Assembly: GCA_900555165.1 (NCBI GenBank)
Contig: USKE01000020.1
Span: 1-13,921, forward strand
Source of the DNA: an uncultured Porphyromonadaceae bacterium
GTDB taxonomy: Bacteria; Bacteroidota; Bacteroidia; Bacteroidales; Muribaculaceae
DNA: 13,921 nt
Direction of reading: 5' to 3'
Under the pieces are notes generated by a model. It made no database searches, was not told the origin of the DNA, and saw only the letters and a program-made list of their open reading frames with translations. Positions 6,764-13,868 of this stretch are shown here, in pieces. The first letter of the stretch is position 1. The number at the start of each line of letters is the position of its first letter. Both the position numbers and the translations under genes were made by a program.

Positions 6764-7707
6764 GGTGTCAGTCTTTTAATGTCGGTTTTGAAGAAGGGTG
6801 CCATTAGTATGCCCAGCCCCCGGCCGCCAAGCGCGGTATAGCGGAACGCGAAATCCATCAGTACGCGTCTGAATCCGTGGTAGCGCTCTTTTACCTTGCG
6901 CATCAAGCGTATGGCTTCTTCCGGATTCCCCTCTGCGGCATAGAGGCCGGCCAGGTGCGCGCGTCTGAGGTCAACCACGTCAGTAGGCATATCCTCATAG
7001 TAGAGGGTGTGCTCTATGCGGTCAAGCGACGCCTCCCAGCGTTCGGCCGACGGCGAGAAGGCCTCGCCGGTCATGGAGTTCACACGGCAGATGACGTTGA
7101 CCGTGATGTCGCCCTGTAGCTTAAGCATCGATGGCTCCATCATCAGCAGGCGTGTGCCGAGTTCTATGTCATCCCAGCCCAGGTCATTGGGATCCCACCC
7201 ACCGGCAAGGCGGAACATTTCGGTGCGTGCCGCATATCTCTGCGTGGCCATGGATCCGTGCAGTATGTTATGCCAGATCGGACGCGTGACATAGAACCGG
7301 TGTCGGCCGTTTTTCTTGTTCAGTTTAGTCATGGTGACATCCCAGCCGACAATGTCATACCCCTTGTCAAGAGCCTCGACCGCGCGCTGGGCATGCGCGG
7401 GGGTCATCAGGTCGTCAGAGTCGAAGAACATTGTGTAGGGGGTTGTCACCTCTTCCAGACCGCGGTTGCGGGCCGCGGCGGCGCCGGGTACCGGTTCGGT
7501 GACCACGGTGACCCTGAATCCCGGGCCCTCGCAGTGTTCCTTCCAGGCCTGGAGCACGGCGAGTGTGCCGTCGGTGGATCCGTTGTCGACGAGAACTACA
7601 TCAAGCGGGCGCAGACGCTGTTTGTGTACGCTGTCAAGCGTGGCGTCTACTATGCCGGCACGGTCTTTGACCGGAATTACTATGGTAAGTTTTGCTTTGT
7701 CTTCCAT
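6760..7707 (-). CDS. Glycosyltransferase family 2 protein
   Basis: This 315-residue protein is a second GT-A glycosyltransferase. Motifs in order: LTIVIPVKDRAGIVDATLDS (7-26), DNGSTDGT (41-48) for the nucleotide, AAARNRGLE (77-85), FFDSDDL (94-100) as the metal-binding DxD, and GWDPNDLGWDDIELG (170-184) with the acidic pair near the acceptor. Residues ~240-315 form a helical tail rich in basic residues, including EEAIRLMRKVKERYHGF and a weakly hydrophobic GRGLGILMAPFF that might touch the membrane. Donor and acceptor are unknown. It starts with ATG 31 bases after the preceding glycosyltransferase and overlaps the next by GTGA, so the three are translated from one message. Confidence 0.9.
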   Translation of the reverse strand: MEDKAKLTIVIPVKDRAGIVDATLDSVHKQRLRPLDVVLVDNGSTDGTLAVLQAWKEHCEGPGFRVTVVTEPVPGAAAARNRGLEEVTTPYTMFFDSDDLMTPAHAQRAVEALDKGYDIVGWDVTMTKLNKKNGRHRFYVTRPIWHNILHGSMATQRYAARTEMFRLAGGWDPNDLGWDDIELGTRLLMMEPSMLKLQGDITVNVICRVNSMTGEAFSPSAERWEASLDRIEHTLYYEDMPTDVVDLRRAHLAGLYAAEGNPEEAIRLMRKVKERYHGFRRVLMDFAFRYTALGGRGLGILMAPFFKTDIKRLTP

Positions 7708-7738
7708 GTGTCGGGAGAGAAATCTGTAGATGTTGTGG

Positions 7739-8548
7739 TTATGGGGTTTCGCAGTAGGCCAGTGCGCCGACGCAAAGATGTTTCAAGGCGGGGAAGAACG
7801 GCATTCTGCCTCCGCGCCACAGCCGCCAGGCGGTCAGCGGCAACCGGGGTAACCATCCGATGCCGTGGTGGGTCGCCCTGATGATGGCGCCGGTGGTCTG
7901 GGCCACACGCGGGTCTGTAATAGGGCGGTATCCGGTGGTCACACCCTCGTGTCGGGCGATGGTCAGCGGAAAGAACCGCCCCACCAGCCCCAGCCGTCCG
8001 GCCGTAACCAACAGCATGTCATCCTCGCCCGCTATGTAACGTGGGGCGCCCGGCCCGAAATCCTCTCGGAACCGCAAGCGTGCCGTGCGTGCGTTGCGGC
8101 GTATGGCTGTCTCGAACGCCGTAAGGTGGAATCCTGCAGGTATCGGCGTCAATGGCATTTCGGTTGCCGGATACAGCTTGTTGTCGCCGCCGGAGTACCG
8201 GAAAGTGGCGAAATCGAGTTCGGGATGGGTGTCGAATATCCTGATAATCTCAGTCAGTGCGGACGCGTCGTACGCAAGGTCATCGTCGCCCACGAGCACC
8301 ACCGGAGCTGTGGCGGCGTCAAAAGCGTTGTTGCGGTTCGCGCTGACTCCGGGGCGGTCAAACCGGCTCACAATGATGTCGCTACGCGACGCTATGCCGT
8401 CGGGCACAGGTGCGTTGCCGTGGTTCTGCCATGATATGACATAGCCGACGCCCTCGACACAGGGCAGTTTCATCGCCTCGACCCGGCGGAGTCCGTCGGG
8501 CCGGTGCGTGACGATGAGCACCTGCAGTCTGAGAGCGGCGGCTGTCAT
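7739..8548 (-). CDS. Glycosyltransferase-like protein (family 2 fold)
   Basis: A 269-residue protein that I read as a divergent GT-A glycosyltransferase. It begins LRLQVLIVTHRPDGL (6-20), the usual first strand, has RPGVSANRNNAFDAA (65-79), comparable to the SxARN motif of the family, then VVLVGDDDL (83-91) as the DxD-like metal site, and YIAGEDDML (171-179) as the later acidic pair. The canonical D-x-STD motif near residue 45 is not recognisable, so donor binding may differ; it resembles the TagA/GT2-like short enzymes found in surface-glycan clusters. The ATG at 8548 was chosen because it follows the lipoprotein stop by 32 bases; a longer reading up to 8770 would overlap that gene and adds only Arg-rich, non-domain sequence. 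Function beyond sugar transfer is unknown. Confidence 0.8.
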   Translation of the reverse strand: MTAAALRLQVLIVTHRPDGLRRVEAMKLPCVEGVGYVISWQNHGNAPVPDGIASRSDIIVSRFDRPGVSANRNNAFDAATAPVVLVGDDDLAYDASALTEIIRIFDTHPELDFATFRYSGGDNKLYPATEMPLTPIPAGFHLTAFETAIRRNARTARLRFREDFGPGAPRYIAGEDDMLLVTAGRLGLVGRFFPLTIARHEGVTTGYRPITDPRVAQTTGAIIRATHHGIGWLPRLPLTAWRLWRGGRMPFFPALKHLCVGALAYCETP

Positions 8549-8580
8549 TGTATTCTGAAAATGCTTGTGCCAGATGTCTG

Positions 8581-9672
8581 TCAGAGATACCTGGCGACGG
8601 CTGACTGAAGTTTCGAGAAGTCGGCCACACGTTCGACCAGTTCGCCCTGGCGGTTGATGATGAACGTGGCGGGGAGTGCGCCTACATTGTAGTCGCGGAG
8701 TGTGTTGACCCCGTCGGCCGACGAGTTGTAGACGGCAATCCAGGGGATATTCTTTGCCGAATTGCGCCACAGGTATTCGTCGTCGTCAAATCCGATCTGA
8801 TAGATTTCCAGTCCGTTGGCTTTGTTGGCGTTGTAGATCTTGCCCAGCTCGAGGTTGATGGCGGGCGACTCCTGTGCCGAATAGGCAGTGAAGTTCAGAA
8901 TTATCACCTTTCCCTTCGAGGCCTCGGCGGTGAGCGAGCGCAGGTTGCCTTTGGCGTCGTGCAGGGCTATCTCGGGTAATGAGATCTCCTCTGCCACGAG
9001 TGTGTCGCCGGGCACTGCGGGGCGTGATGCGGCGCGGTTCGACAGGAAAAGGTCGGCCAGCATGCGGGTGCGCGGGTCGGCGGGGCGGTGCTCGTTGAAG
9101 GCGTTTGCCACGGCGCCGATGATGCGGTTGTCGGCTTTCGACGCGGGATTGAACAGCGGTGTGCCTCCCACGCGGCGGAAGATGGTGTAATAGGCCGTCA
9201 TGCCTGAGGGGTTACGCATCACAAGCTGGGCCAGGTCACGCTTGAAACTGATGTCGTTCAGGGCGTTGGCGCGGCTGGCCGAGTCGACCATCGCGTTGGC
9301 GCGTTGCATGGCCAGGGCCTCGTCAGAACCGGCCAGAGTGTAGTTGGCGGTCATGCCCGGAACCGAGGCGTCGAGGGTGACGGTCTCGATGGAATCCACG
9401 GGGAAGTATGCCGTCTCTTTGCCCAGGCGCAGGCGGAAGATTTCGGGCTGCCCCTCCGGTTCGCGGCTGAAACGGTACGAGCCGTCATCGGCCACCGTCA
9501 CGGTATCGATGCCGTACCAGTTTCCGACCTCGTTGGCGGCTTCGAGAATCAGCTCCTGACCTTCGGCGCCTTTGATGTTTCCCTCTACCGTCCACTTTGC
9601 TTTTGAGCACGATACGGCCGACAATACGAGCAGACCGGCCGATGCGTAGGCGATGATATGTTTCATTGTCAT
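8581..9672 (-). CDS. DUF4369/thioredoxin-fold lipoprotein lacking the CxxC motif
   Basis: A 363-residue exported protein. The N terminus has a lipoprotein signal, LLVLSAVSC, with Cys22 as the likely lipidated residue. Residues ~27-110 look like the DUF4369 beta domain (WTVEGNIKGAEGQELILE...), and ~226-363 a TlpA/AhpC-TSA thioredoxin fold: ISLPEIALHDAKGNL, KGKVIILNFTAYSAQESP (253-270), and GALPATFIINRQGELVER (331-348) with the conserved cis-proline at 334. The place where FWATWCxxC is expected reads FTAYSAQES, so both redox cysteines are replaced (Ala266, Ser269). Thiol-disulfide chemistry is therefore unlikely; a binding or scaffold role in the periplasm or outer membrane is inference. It overlaps the HIT gene by ATGA at 9669-9672; Met3 (9666) is an equally good start. 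Confidence 0.85.
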   Translation of the reverse strand: MTMKHIIAYASAGLLVLSAVSCSKAKWTVEGNIKGAEGQELILEAANEVGNWYGIDTVTVADDGSYRFSREPEGQPEIFRLRLGKETAYFPVDSIETVTLDASVPGMTANYTLAGSDEALAMQRANAMVDSASRANALNDISFKRDLAQLVMRNPSGMTAYYTIFRRVGGTPLFNPASKADNRIIGAVANAFNEHRPADPRTRMLADLFLSNRAASRPAVPGDTLVAEEISLPEIALHDAKGNLRSLTAEASKGKVIILNFTAYSAQESPAINLELGKIYNANKANGLEIYQIGFDDDEYLWRNSAKNIPWIAVYNSSADGVNTLRDYNVGALPATFIINRQGELVERVADFSKLQSAVARYL

Positions 9673-10064
9673 TCGAAATGCGAGGCTATGTTGGCGGCGA
9701 TCTTCTCCATCTCATCGGCGGGAAGGGTGAGTTTCTGGCCGCAGAAGTTCATGTCGTCACCCTTGTCCATGGGCACCAGATGCACATGCGTGTGGGGGAC
9801 GTCGAGGCCGATCACCGTGACGCCCACCTTGCGGCAGGGGATGGCTGCTTTCAGGGCCTTGGCCACGCGTTTGGCGAAAAGCATCAGGGCCGCATACTCC
9901 TCGTCGTCAAGATCGAAGATATAGTCGGTTTCCTTTTTGGGGATGACCAGCACATGGCCCGGGTGCACGGGGTTGATGTCGAGGAATGCGAAGTGGCGGT
10001 CATCCTCGGCCACCTTGTAGGAAGGAATCTCGCCGGCGGCGATGCGTGAGAATAACGTGGCCAT
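9669..10064 (-). CDS. HIT family nucleotide hydrolase/transferase
   Basis: A 131-residue histidine-triad protein of the HinT/Fhit-like group, cytoplasmic, expected to hydrolyse nucleoside phosphoramidates or dinucleoside polyphosphates; the actual substrate is not known. It starts LFSRIAAGEIPSYKVAEDD, typical for the family, has HPGHVLVIPKKE (34-45) and the histidine triad HTHVHLVP (91-98), in which His93 is the expected nucleophile. Length is normal. It lies 3 bases after greA and overlaps the lipoprotein gene by 4 bases. The greA-HIT pairing is one I know from other Bacteroidetes, and probably reflects shared expression rather than a shared pathway. Confidence 0.93.
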   Translation of the reverse strand: MATLFSRIAAGEIPSYKVAEDDRHFAFLDINPVHPGHVLVIPKKETDYIFDLDDEEYAALMLFAKRVAKALKAAIPCRKVGVTVIGLDVPHTHVHLVPMDKGDDMNFCGQKLTLPADEMEKIAANIASHFE

Positions 10065-10067
10065 CTG

Positions 10068-10538
10068 TCAGAAACTGATTTCCTTGATTTCAAACTTCAT
10101 TACCCCGGCAGGCACGGTAATTTCGACCACATCGCCGAGCTTGTGGCCCAGAAGGCCCTTGGCGATGGGGGTCGACGCGCCGATTTTTTTCTCGCGGAGG
10201 TTGGCCTCGGAGTCGGCTACGATGGTGTATTCAATTGTCATGCCGTTGGCGATGTTGGTGATCTTCACTTTCGAGAGGATGGCCACCTCGTCTTTCGACA
10301 GGCGCGATTCGTCAAGGATGCGTGCGTTTGCCACAAGATCCTTGAGTTTTGCGATTTTCATTTCAAGCAGGCCCTGGGCCTCTTTGGCTGCGTCATATTC
10401 TGAATTCTCGGAGAGGTCACCTTTGTCGCGTGCCTCGGCGATAGCGGCCGATACGCGGGGGCGTTCTACTGATTCGAGATAGGCTATTTCCTGCATTTTC
10501 TGCTTGTAGCCCTCTTTTGTCATGTAAGTCAATGCCAT
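10068..10538 (-). CDS. greA: Transcription elongation factor GreA
   Basis: GreA enters the secondary channel of backtracked RNA polymerase and stimulates cleavage of the nascent RNA. The 156-residue length is normal. The N-terminal coiled coil (~residues 5-75) carries the tip motif KGDLSENSEYDAAKEAQ (39-55), with Asp41 and Glu44, the acidic tip residues at the same numbers as in E. coli GreA. The C-terminal FKBP-like domain (~80-156) has SPIG-like ASTPIAKGLLGHKLGD. The ATG at 10538 gives MALTYMTKEGY; Met6 is possible but less like the family. It is the first gene of a six-gene unit with a strong promoter at 10699-10730 and a ~155-base leader that contains a terminator-like hairpin, suggesting that expression is controlled by premature termination. 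Confidence 0.97.
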   Translation of the reverse strand: MALTYMTKEGYKQKMQEIAYLESVERPRVSAAIAEARDKGDLSENSEYDAAKEAQGLLEMKIAKLKDLVANARILDESRLSKDEVAILSKVKITNIANGMTIEYTIVADSEANLREKKIGASTPIAKGLLGHKLGDVVEITVPAGVMKFEIKEISF

Positions 10539-10693
10539 GATATATAGCTTTTTGGTGTTTCGTGAATAATGTGATTTTCTGTATGGCAGGCATATCGGCA
10601 GACGGTAAAAAGAAAGCGCCCCGCCCCGCGGTCAGGCGGGGGAGACCCTGAAATCATACCGTCGGCTCGTGGTTCAAGCCTTCCAATAAGTAA
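10539..10693 (-). promoter_or_regulatory. Structured 5' leader of the greA operon
   Basis: The predicted transcript begins near 10693. In order along the RNA: a 6-bp hairpin (10675-10680 with 10664-10669, loop 10670-10674); immediately after it the strand 10663-10657, which is exactly complementary to 10607-10601; enclosed between those two strands is the GC-rich hairpin at 10619-10641 with its U tract; then ~60 unstructured bases to the greA ATG. I do not recognise a known riboswitch or protein-binding leader in this arrangement. Confidence 0.5.
10607..10641 (-). terminator. Terminator-like hairpin with U tract inside the greA leader
   Basis: CCCCGCC (10635-10641 on the minus strand) pairs with GGCGGGG (10619-10625) over 7 GC pairs, with a 9-base loop; the minus strand then reads CGCTTTCTTTTTA. 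It is downstream of the greA promoter and ~70 bases before the ATG, so it can act as an attenuator. It could also simply end transcripts coming from the DUF4954 gene (stop at 10782) while greA transcripts read through in part. Confidence 0.65.
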
Positions 10694-10698
10694 CACGG

Positions 10699-10730
10699 CA
10701 AAGTTAGCGAATGTTTGGCAATCCACCAAA
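10699..10730 (-). promoter_or_regulatory. Promoter of the greA operon
   Basis: The minus strand has TTTG (10727-10730), 20 bases, then TAACTTTG (10699-10706). This is an exact match to the Bacteroidetes TTTG-N~20-TAnnTTTG promoter and has the same -7 box as both rRNA promoters in this window. It lies in the gap between the DUF4954 stop and greA, separating the two transcription units. Confidence 0.78.
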
Positions 10731-10781
10731 TATTCCGCCGTCTTGCAAGTCAATTATCAGAAAAGCCGGGGATGCGCCGTC

Positions 10782-12548
10782 TCACAGAGCCGCGAGACGG
10801 TCGCGTAGGGTGGCGGCCAGGTCTGACTCGACAAAATTCTTCCCGGTACGCTGACCTTCTGCCTCCCCCTCGGCAAGCAGGGCGGTCAGGCGCGCACGTT
10901 CGGCCGCTGCGGCATCACGGCGCATGGTCGCGGCGCCGTCGGGTCCGTACCGGCTCCACACCATGTCAGATGCTATGGCGCGTCGCCAGCGGGCTGCCGC
11001 CGACTCGCTTTCGGTGCGGAAACGGTTAAGCGCGGCCCGCAGTGTTTCGGCATCGGATATCCCCAGGATTTCTATGCCGAGGCTGTTGACGAGCTCTCGG
11101 GTGGTGACGAATCCCCCTAAGTCGACCCAGTCTGTCGGCGCAATATCTGTCTCGAGTTTCGGCCCGGGTGCGGTCACGGAGCCGAAATACCGCAGAATGG
11201 CGTCGCGGTAACGGCCGATTCCCTTGGGAATGTCACGTGCGGCTATATGGAATCCGTTCTGTCTCAGATCATGCCCTGCAGGTATCTGGCAGAGTATATC
11301 CAGCCCTGCCATCAGGCGGCTTACAGTATAGGGGTTTAGGGCATGGAAGGTCACGAGATCGGCGCGGTTCTCCTCGCTGCGTCTGTCGCGTGAGGGCCAT
11401 TTGCGGGTGTCGCGCTCGACGCTTATGCGTTCGAGTGCGATACCAGGAATAAGACGTGACGAGCCGTCGGGCTCATTGACCATGTAAGAGAACGGAAACA
11501 GTTCGGTGTCGGGGTGGCCGTAGTGTCTTCCAAGCACAGTGGTGAAGGCTCCGATGCGTGCTGGCCATAGGATATAGCTGTCAGAGCCGGCACGGGTGCC
11601 GCGCCCGGTGAAACCGTAGTATTCAGGTCCGAGCTTGTAAAGGTGGTTGCTCTGGTTGGTGCCTGAGCCGGCGTTGAACATCCAGAAAGCGCCACCGATC
11701 AGTAGTGTCGACTTGTGTTCCGATACTGTGAACGGGCCGGCGAAGGTAGCCGCGGCCTCGCCGTTGCAGAGATGCGAGTTGGCGAAAAACAGACTGTCGT
11801 GGGCCGTCAGGCTGTCAAGTGTCACGTTAGCGCCTATGAAACATCGCTGTATGTTTGCGTGACCGGTAATATGGCTGTCGCGTATGGCGATGAAATCTCG
11901 CGCTGTCACACCGGAGCCTATGCGGCATCCGTCGGCTGTGCCGTCATGCAGTGCGGTCGCGCCGTCAATCACGGTGCCGGAGCCGATGTTTACGCTCTCG
12001 ATAGTGCCACATCCTGTCACCAGAGCGTTACGCCCGATTGTGCCGTGCGTGTATGTGGCGGCCAGGCGGCGTGCCATTTCATTGTGTGCTTGGCCGAAAT
12101 GCTTGTCTGTCAGCGATGCGTAGGCCAGCTGCGCCGTGAGCGTGCGGTGCAGTGTGACCGGCAGTGAGCCGGTCTCGTCGAGCACGTCGGCGGTGATGCC
12201 CTCGCCGCATGCCGAGCCGGGTGCGAATGTCAGGCGGTGACAGCCTATGACAGCGGCGCCCGGAGCGATGTCGTATCCGGCGATTCCACCGCTTACGTAA
12301 TATATATATGAGTTGTCGCCTACATGGCAGTCGCACACGGTGGCGTCTGATATGCCGGGAGGGTAGGGGATGCCGCCGATTACGCGGTCGGTGCCGTCGG
12401 TGCGTCCCAGAGTGACTTTGCCGGCGAATCTGACGTTATGGTAGTTCTCGGCATTGAAAGATTCGTCTACGGTTATGGCGCTCCAGTCGCGGCAACGGCA
12501 ACCGTTGGCCTCAAGGCGTGCGGTTTCGGCGGATGTAAGCGCTCTCAT
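10782..12548 (-). CDS. DUF4954 family left-handed beta-helix protein
   Basis: A 588-residue protein that I recognise as DUF4954 (start MRALTSAETARLEANGCRCRDW is characteristic). Residues ~35-290 contain repeated short hydrophobic/Gly turns of the hexapeptide left-handed beta-helix type (for example VGDNSYI, IGSGTVID, IGSGVTARDF, IGANVTLDS), as in sugar-nucleotide acyl- and nucleotidyltransferases. Residues ~295-400 have a conserved-looking block (STLLIGGAFWMFNAG, NQSNHLYKLGPEYYG, SYILWPARIGAFTTVLGRHYGHPDT), followed by a mostly helical C-terminal region rich in Arg, Ala and Glu. No catalytic activity is established to my knowledge. It overlaps rfbC by ATGA, so it is translationally coupled to a nucleotide-sugar enzyme. 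The ATG at 12548 was chosen over in-frame upstream codons because those lie inside rfbC. Confidence 0.85.
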   Translation of the reverse strand: MRALTSAETARLEANGCRCRDWSAITVDESFNAENYHNVRFAGKVTLGRTDGTDRVIGGIPYPPGISDATVCDCHVGDNSYIYYVSGGIAGYDIAPGAAVIGCHRLTFAPGSACGEGITADVLDETGSLPVTLHRTLTAQLAYASLTDKHFGQAHNEMARRLAATYTHGTIGRNALVTGCGTIESVNIGSGTVIDGATALHDGTADGCRIGSGVTARDFIAIRDSHITGHANIQRCFIGANVTLDSLTAHDSLFFANSHLCNGEAAATFAGPFTVSEHKSTLLIGGAFWMFNAGSGTNQSNHLYKLGPEYYGFTGRGTRAGSDSYILWPARIGAFTTVLGRHYGHPDTELFPFSYMVNEPDGSSRLIPGIALERISVERDTRKWPSRDRRSEENRADLVTFHALNPYTVSRLMAGLDILCQIPAGHDLRQNGFHIAARDIPKGIGRYRDAILRYFGSVTAPGPKLETDIAPTDWVDLGGFVTTRELVNSLGIEILGISDAETLRAALNRFRTESESAAARWRRAIASDMVWSRYGPDGAATMRRDAAAAERARLTALLAEGEAEGQRTGKNFVESDLAATLRDRLAAL

Positions 12549-13105
12549 GGCAGTCGGTCGAGGGGAATGTCTTTCAGATACGGTGCTTTCAGGTCTTTTT
12601 CTGACATAATGGGTGTCATGCCTTTCAGGGGCCACATTATGCCGATCTGCGGGTCATCGAATCTTACCGCTCCCTCGGCGCCCGGACTATAATAGTTGTC
12701 GACCTTGTATTCAAACCGGGCCTCGTCGCTGAGTACCAGGAACCCGTGGGCGAAACCGCGGGGGATGTATATCTGCACCCCGTTGGTGTCTGACAGCCGC
12801 ACGGCCACATGTGCGCCGAAAGTCGGTGAGTCACGCCGCAGGTCGACCGCCACGTCAAGTACCTCGCCCAGGCTTACCCTTACAAGTTTCCCTTGGGCGG
12901 CCGCGCCGCGCTGGTAATGCAGCCCGCGCAGTACGCCGCGTCGCGACATCGACTCGTTGTCCTGCACGAACTCTATGTTCTCCAGTCCGGTGGCGCGCCG
13001 GAAGTCGTCGAGACGGAATGTCTCCATAAACCACCCGCGGTCGTCGCCGAACCGTTCGGGCTCCATTATCCATACGCCTCTAACCGGGCCTTCGAGATAT
13101 TTCAT
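12545..13105 (-). CDS. rfbC: dTDP-4-dehydrorhamnose 3,5-epimerase
   Basis: The enzyme (RmlC) epimerises dTDP-4-keto-6-deoxyglucose at C3 and C5, the third step of dTDP-L-rhamnose synthesis, in the cytoplasm. The 186-residue cupin has FVQDNESMSRRGVLRGLHYQ (46-65) with the catalytic-base His63, IPRGFAHGFLVLSD (114-127), and FEYKVDNYYSP (131-141) with Tyr133 at the position of the catalytic tyrosine; the downstream SEKD (168-171) supplies the aspartate that pairs with the histidine. All key residues are present. It is the first gene after its own promoter (13126-13156) and overlaps the DUF4954 gene. The other rhamnose genes (rfbA, rfbB, rfbD), often adjacent, are not in the window. Confidence 0.95.
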   Translation of the reverse strand: MKYLEGPVRGVWIMEPERFGDDRGWFMETFRLDDFRRATGLENIEFVQDNESMSRRGVLRGLHYQRGAAAQGKLVRVSLGEVLDVAVDLRRDSPTFGAHVAVRLSDTNGVQIYIPRGFAHGFLVLSDEARFEYKVDNYYSPGAEGAVRFDDPQIGIMWPLKGMTPIMSEKDLKAPYLKDIPLDRLP

Positions 13106-13125
13106 GTCTGTTGTGCTTTATCTTG

Positions 13126-13156
13126 CAAATTTACGCCATTATATCGACTTCTGCAA
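13126..13156 (-). promoter_or_regulatory. Promoter of rfbC
   Basis: The minus strand has TTG (13154-13156), 20 bases, then TAAATTTG (13126-13133), matching the Bacteroidetes promoter pattern with a slightly reduced -33 box. The start point would be near 13121, leaving a leader of only about 15 bases before the rfbC ATG. Confidence 0.68.
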
Positions 13157-13418
13157 CAGATTTGTTTACGATAAGGGCGGTTCTGTGCCCTCTGCGGCTG
13201 TAATCTTAGTCAGTCGGGTTTTCTCTGTCTTTTTCTCCGGTTTTCGGGCCGGGTGTCGGCCGCTTTTGTTTATAGTCCGCGGGGCTTGTCCCGCGTTTAG
13301 TGTCCTGGTGGGCTGCATGTGCCGTGCGGCGGCTTTTTGTGGCCCGGATGGCTGCTTTGCATATCCGGCTGTTATTCCGTCTGTTAAGTGTTTTGCGAAC
13401 AAAATCCTTCAAAAATCT
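13157..13418. other. Intergenic spacer between rfbC and the rRNA promoters
   Basis: I see no convincing gene here. Small open frames on both strands have no family resemblance. Two modest hairpins are visible: AGGGC (13174-13178) with GCCCT (13187-13191), and CGCGGG (13278-13283) with CCCGCG (13290-13295), the latter followed by TTTAG. The right part grades into the A-rich patches that precede the first rRNA promoter. Confidence 0.5.
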
Positions 13419-13440
13419 TTCAAAAAAGTTGCTGAAAAAA

Positions 13441-13472
13441 TTTGGCTGTTATTGAGGAAAGGCGTAACTTTG
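13441..13472 (+). promoter_or_regulatory. rRNA promoter P1
   Basis: TTTG (13441-13444), exactly 20 bases, then TAACTTTG (13465-13472): an ideal Bacteroidetes promoter. A-rich blocks at 13400-13440, in rough helical phase, precede it like an UP element. The start point would be near 13478, about 390 bases before 16S. Confidence 0.82.
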
Positions 13473-13564
13473 CACCCGCAAATGAGGCAGAGGCCTACCG
13501 GCGGCACCGAAACAGTGAAAACGCCGGGCGCTGAGAAAAAGTTCAAAAAAAAACGGCTGAAAAA

Positions 13565-13596
13565 TTTGGTCAGTTCAAAAATTCGCCGTAACTTTG
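13565..13596 (+). promoter_or_regulatory. rRNA promoter P2
   Basis: TTTG (13565-13568), exactly 20 bases, then TAACTTTG (13589-13596), identical in boxes and spacing to P1 and 124 bases downstream. It is also preceded by A-rich blocks (13534-13564), and the flank TTCAAAAAA...GCTGAAAAA-TTTGG is shared with P1, which suggests duplication. The start point would be near 13602. Confidence 0.85.
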
Positions 13597-13601
13597 CAAA
13601 G

Positions 13602-13868
13602 CTTTTTCGGCTCTGCCGCAAAAGTCGCCCCGGGTGACCGGAGCGCAAGAGAACATTGAAAGATTTACAATACACTGAAGTAGTACAAGAACAAAGAGCC
13701 GCCCCGCGGCCCGGAGCCGAAGACAACCGGCGCCGCCGACCGAGGGGCAAATCAGAGTTTCTGTCAATTTCTGTAAACTTGATAACTGCAGGAATCTGTC
13801 GGGCCGGGCAATCAAGACTGTTTCGGGTATCCGGATTTCCCTTCTGAAAAGAAAGAAAACAAGATACA
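13602..13868 (+). ncRNA. Transcribed leader of the rRNA operon
   Basis: This stretch lies between the P2 start and mature 16S and contains no gene. It would carry antitermination signals and the 5' half of the 16S processing stem; the other half lies outside the window, so neither can be confirmed. An A-rich segment at 13650-13690 (around AACATTGAAAGATTTACAAT) is a candidate antitermination site, and a GC-rich segment follows at 13698-13745. Confidence 0.55.

Noticed and set aside
8549..8770. N-terminal extension of the third glycosyltransferase
   Set aside because: It would overlap the end of the lipoprotein gene by 190 bases and adds only Arg/His-rich sequence; the ATG at 8548 fits the domain start.
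12549..12635. 29-residue N-terminal extension of the DUF4954 protein
   Set aside because: It lies inside rfbC in another frame; the ATG at 12548 gives the usual ATGA overlap and the family-like N terminus.
13166..13402. 78-codon minus-strand open frame upstream of rfbC
   Set aside because: Composition is that of a random frame, no promoter box lies at its start, and it matches no family I know.
12957..13637. 226-codon plus-strand open frame spanning rfbC and the rRNA promoters
   Set aside because: The first part is antisense to rfbC and the rest crosses two rRNA promoters; no domain is recognisable.
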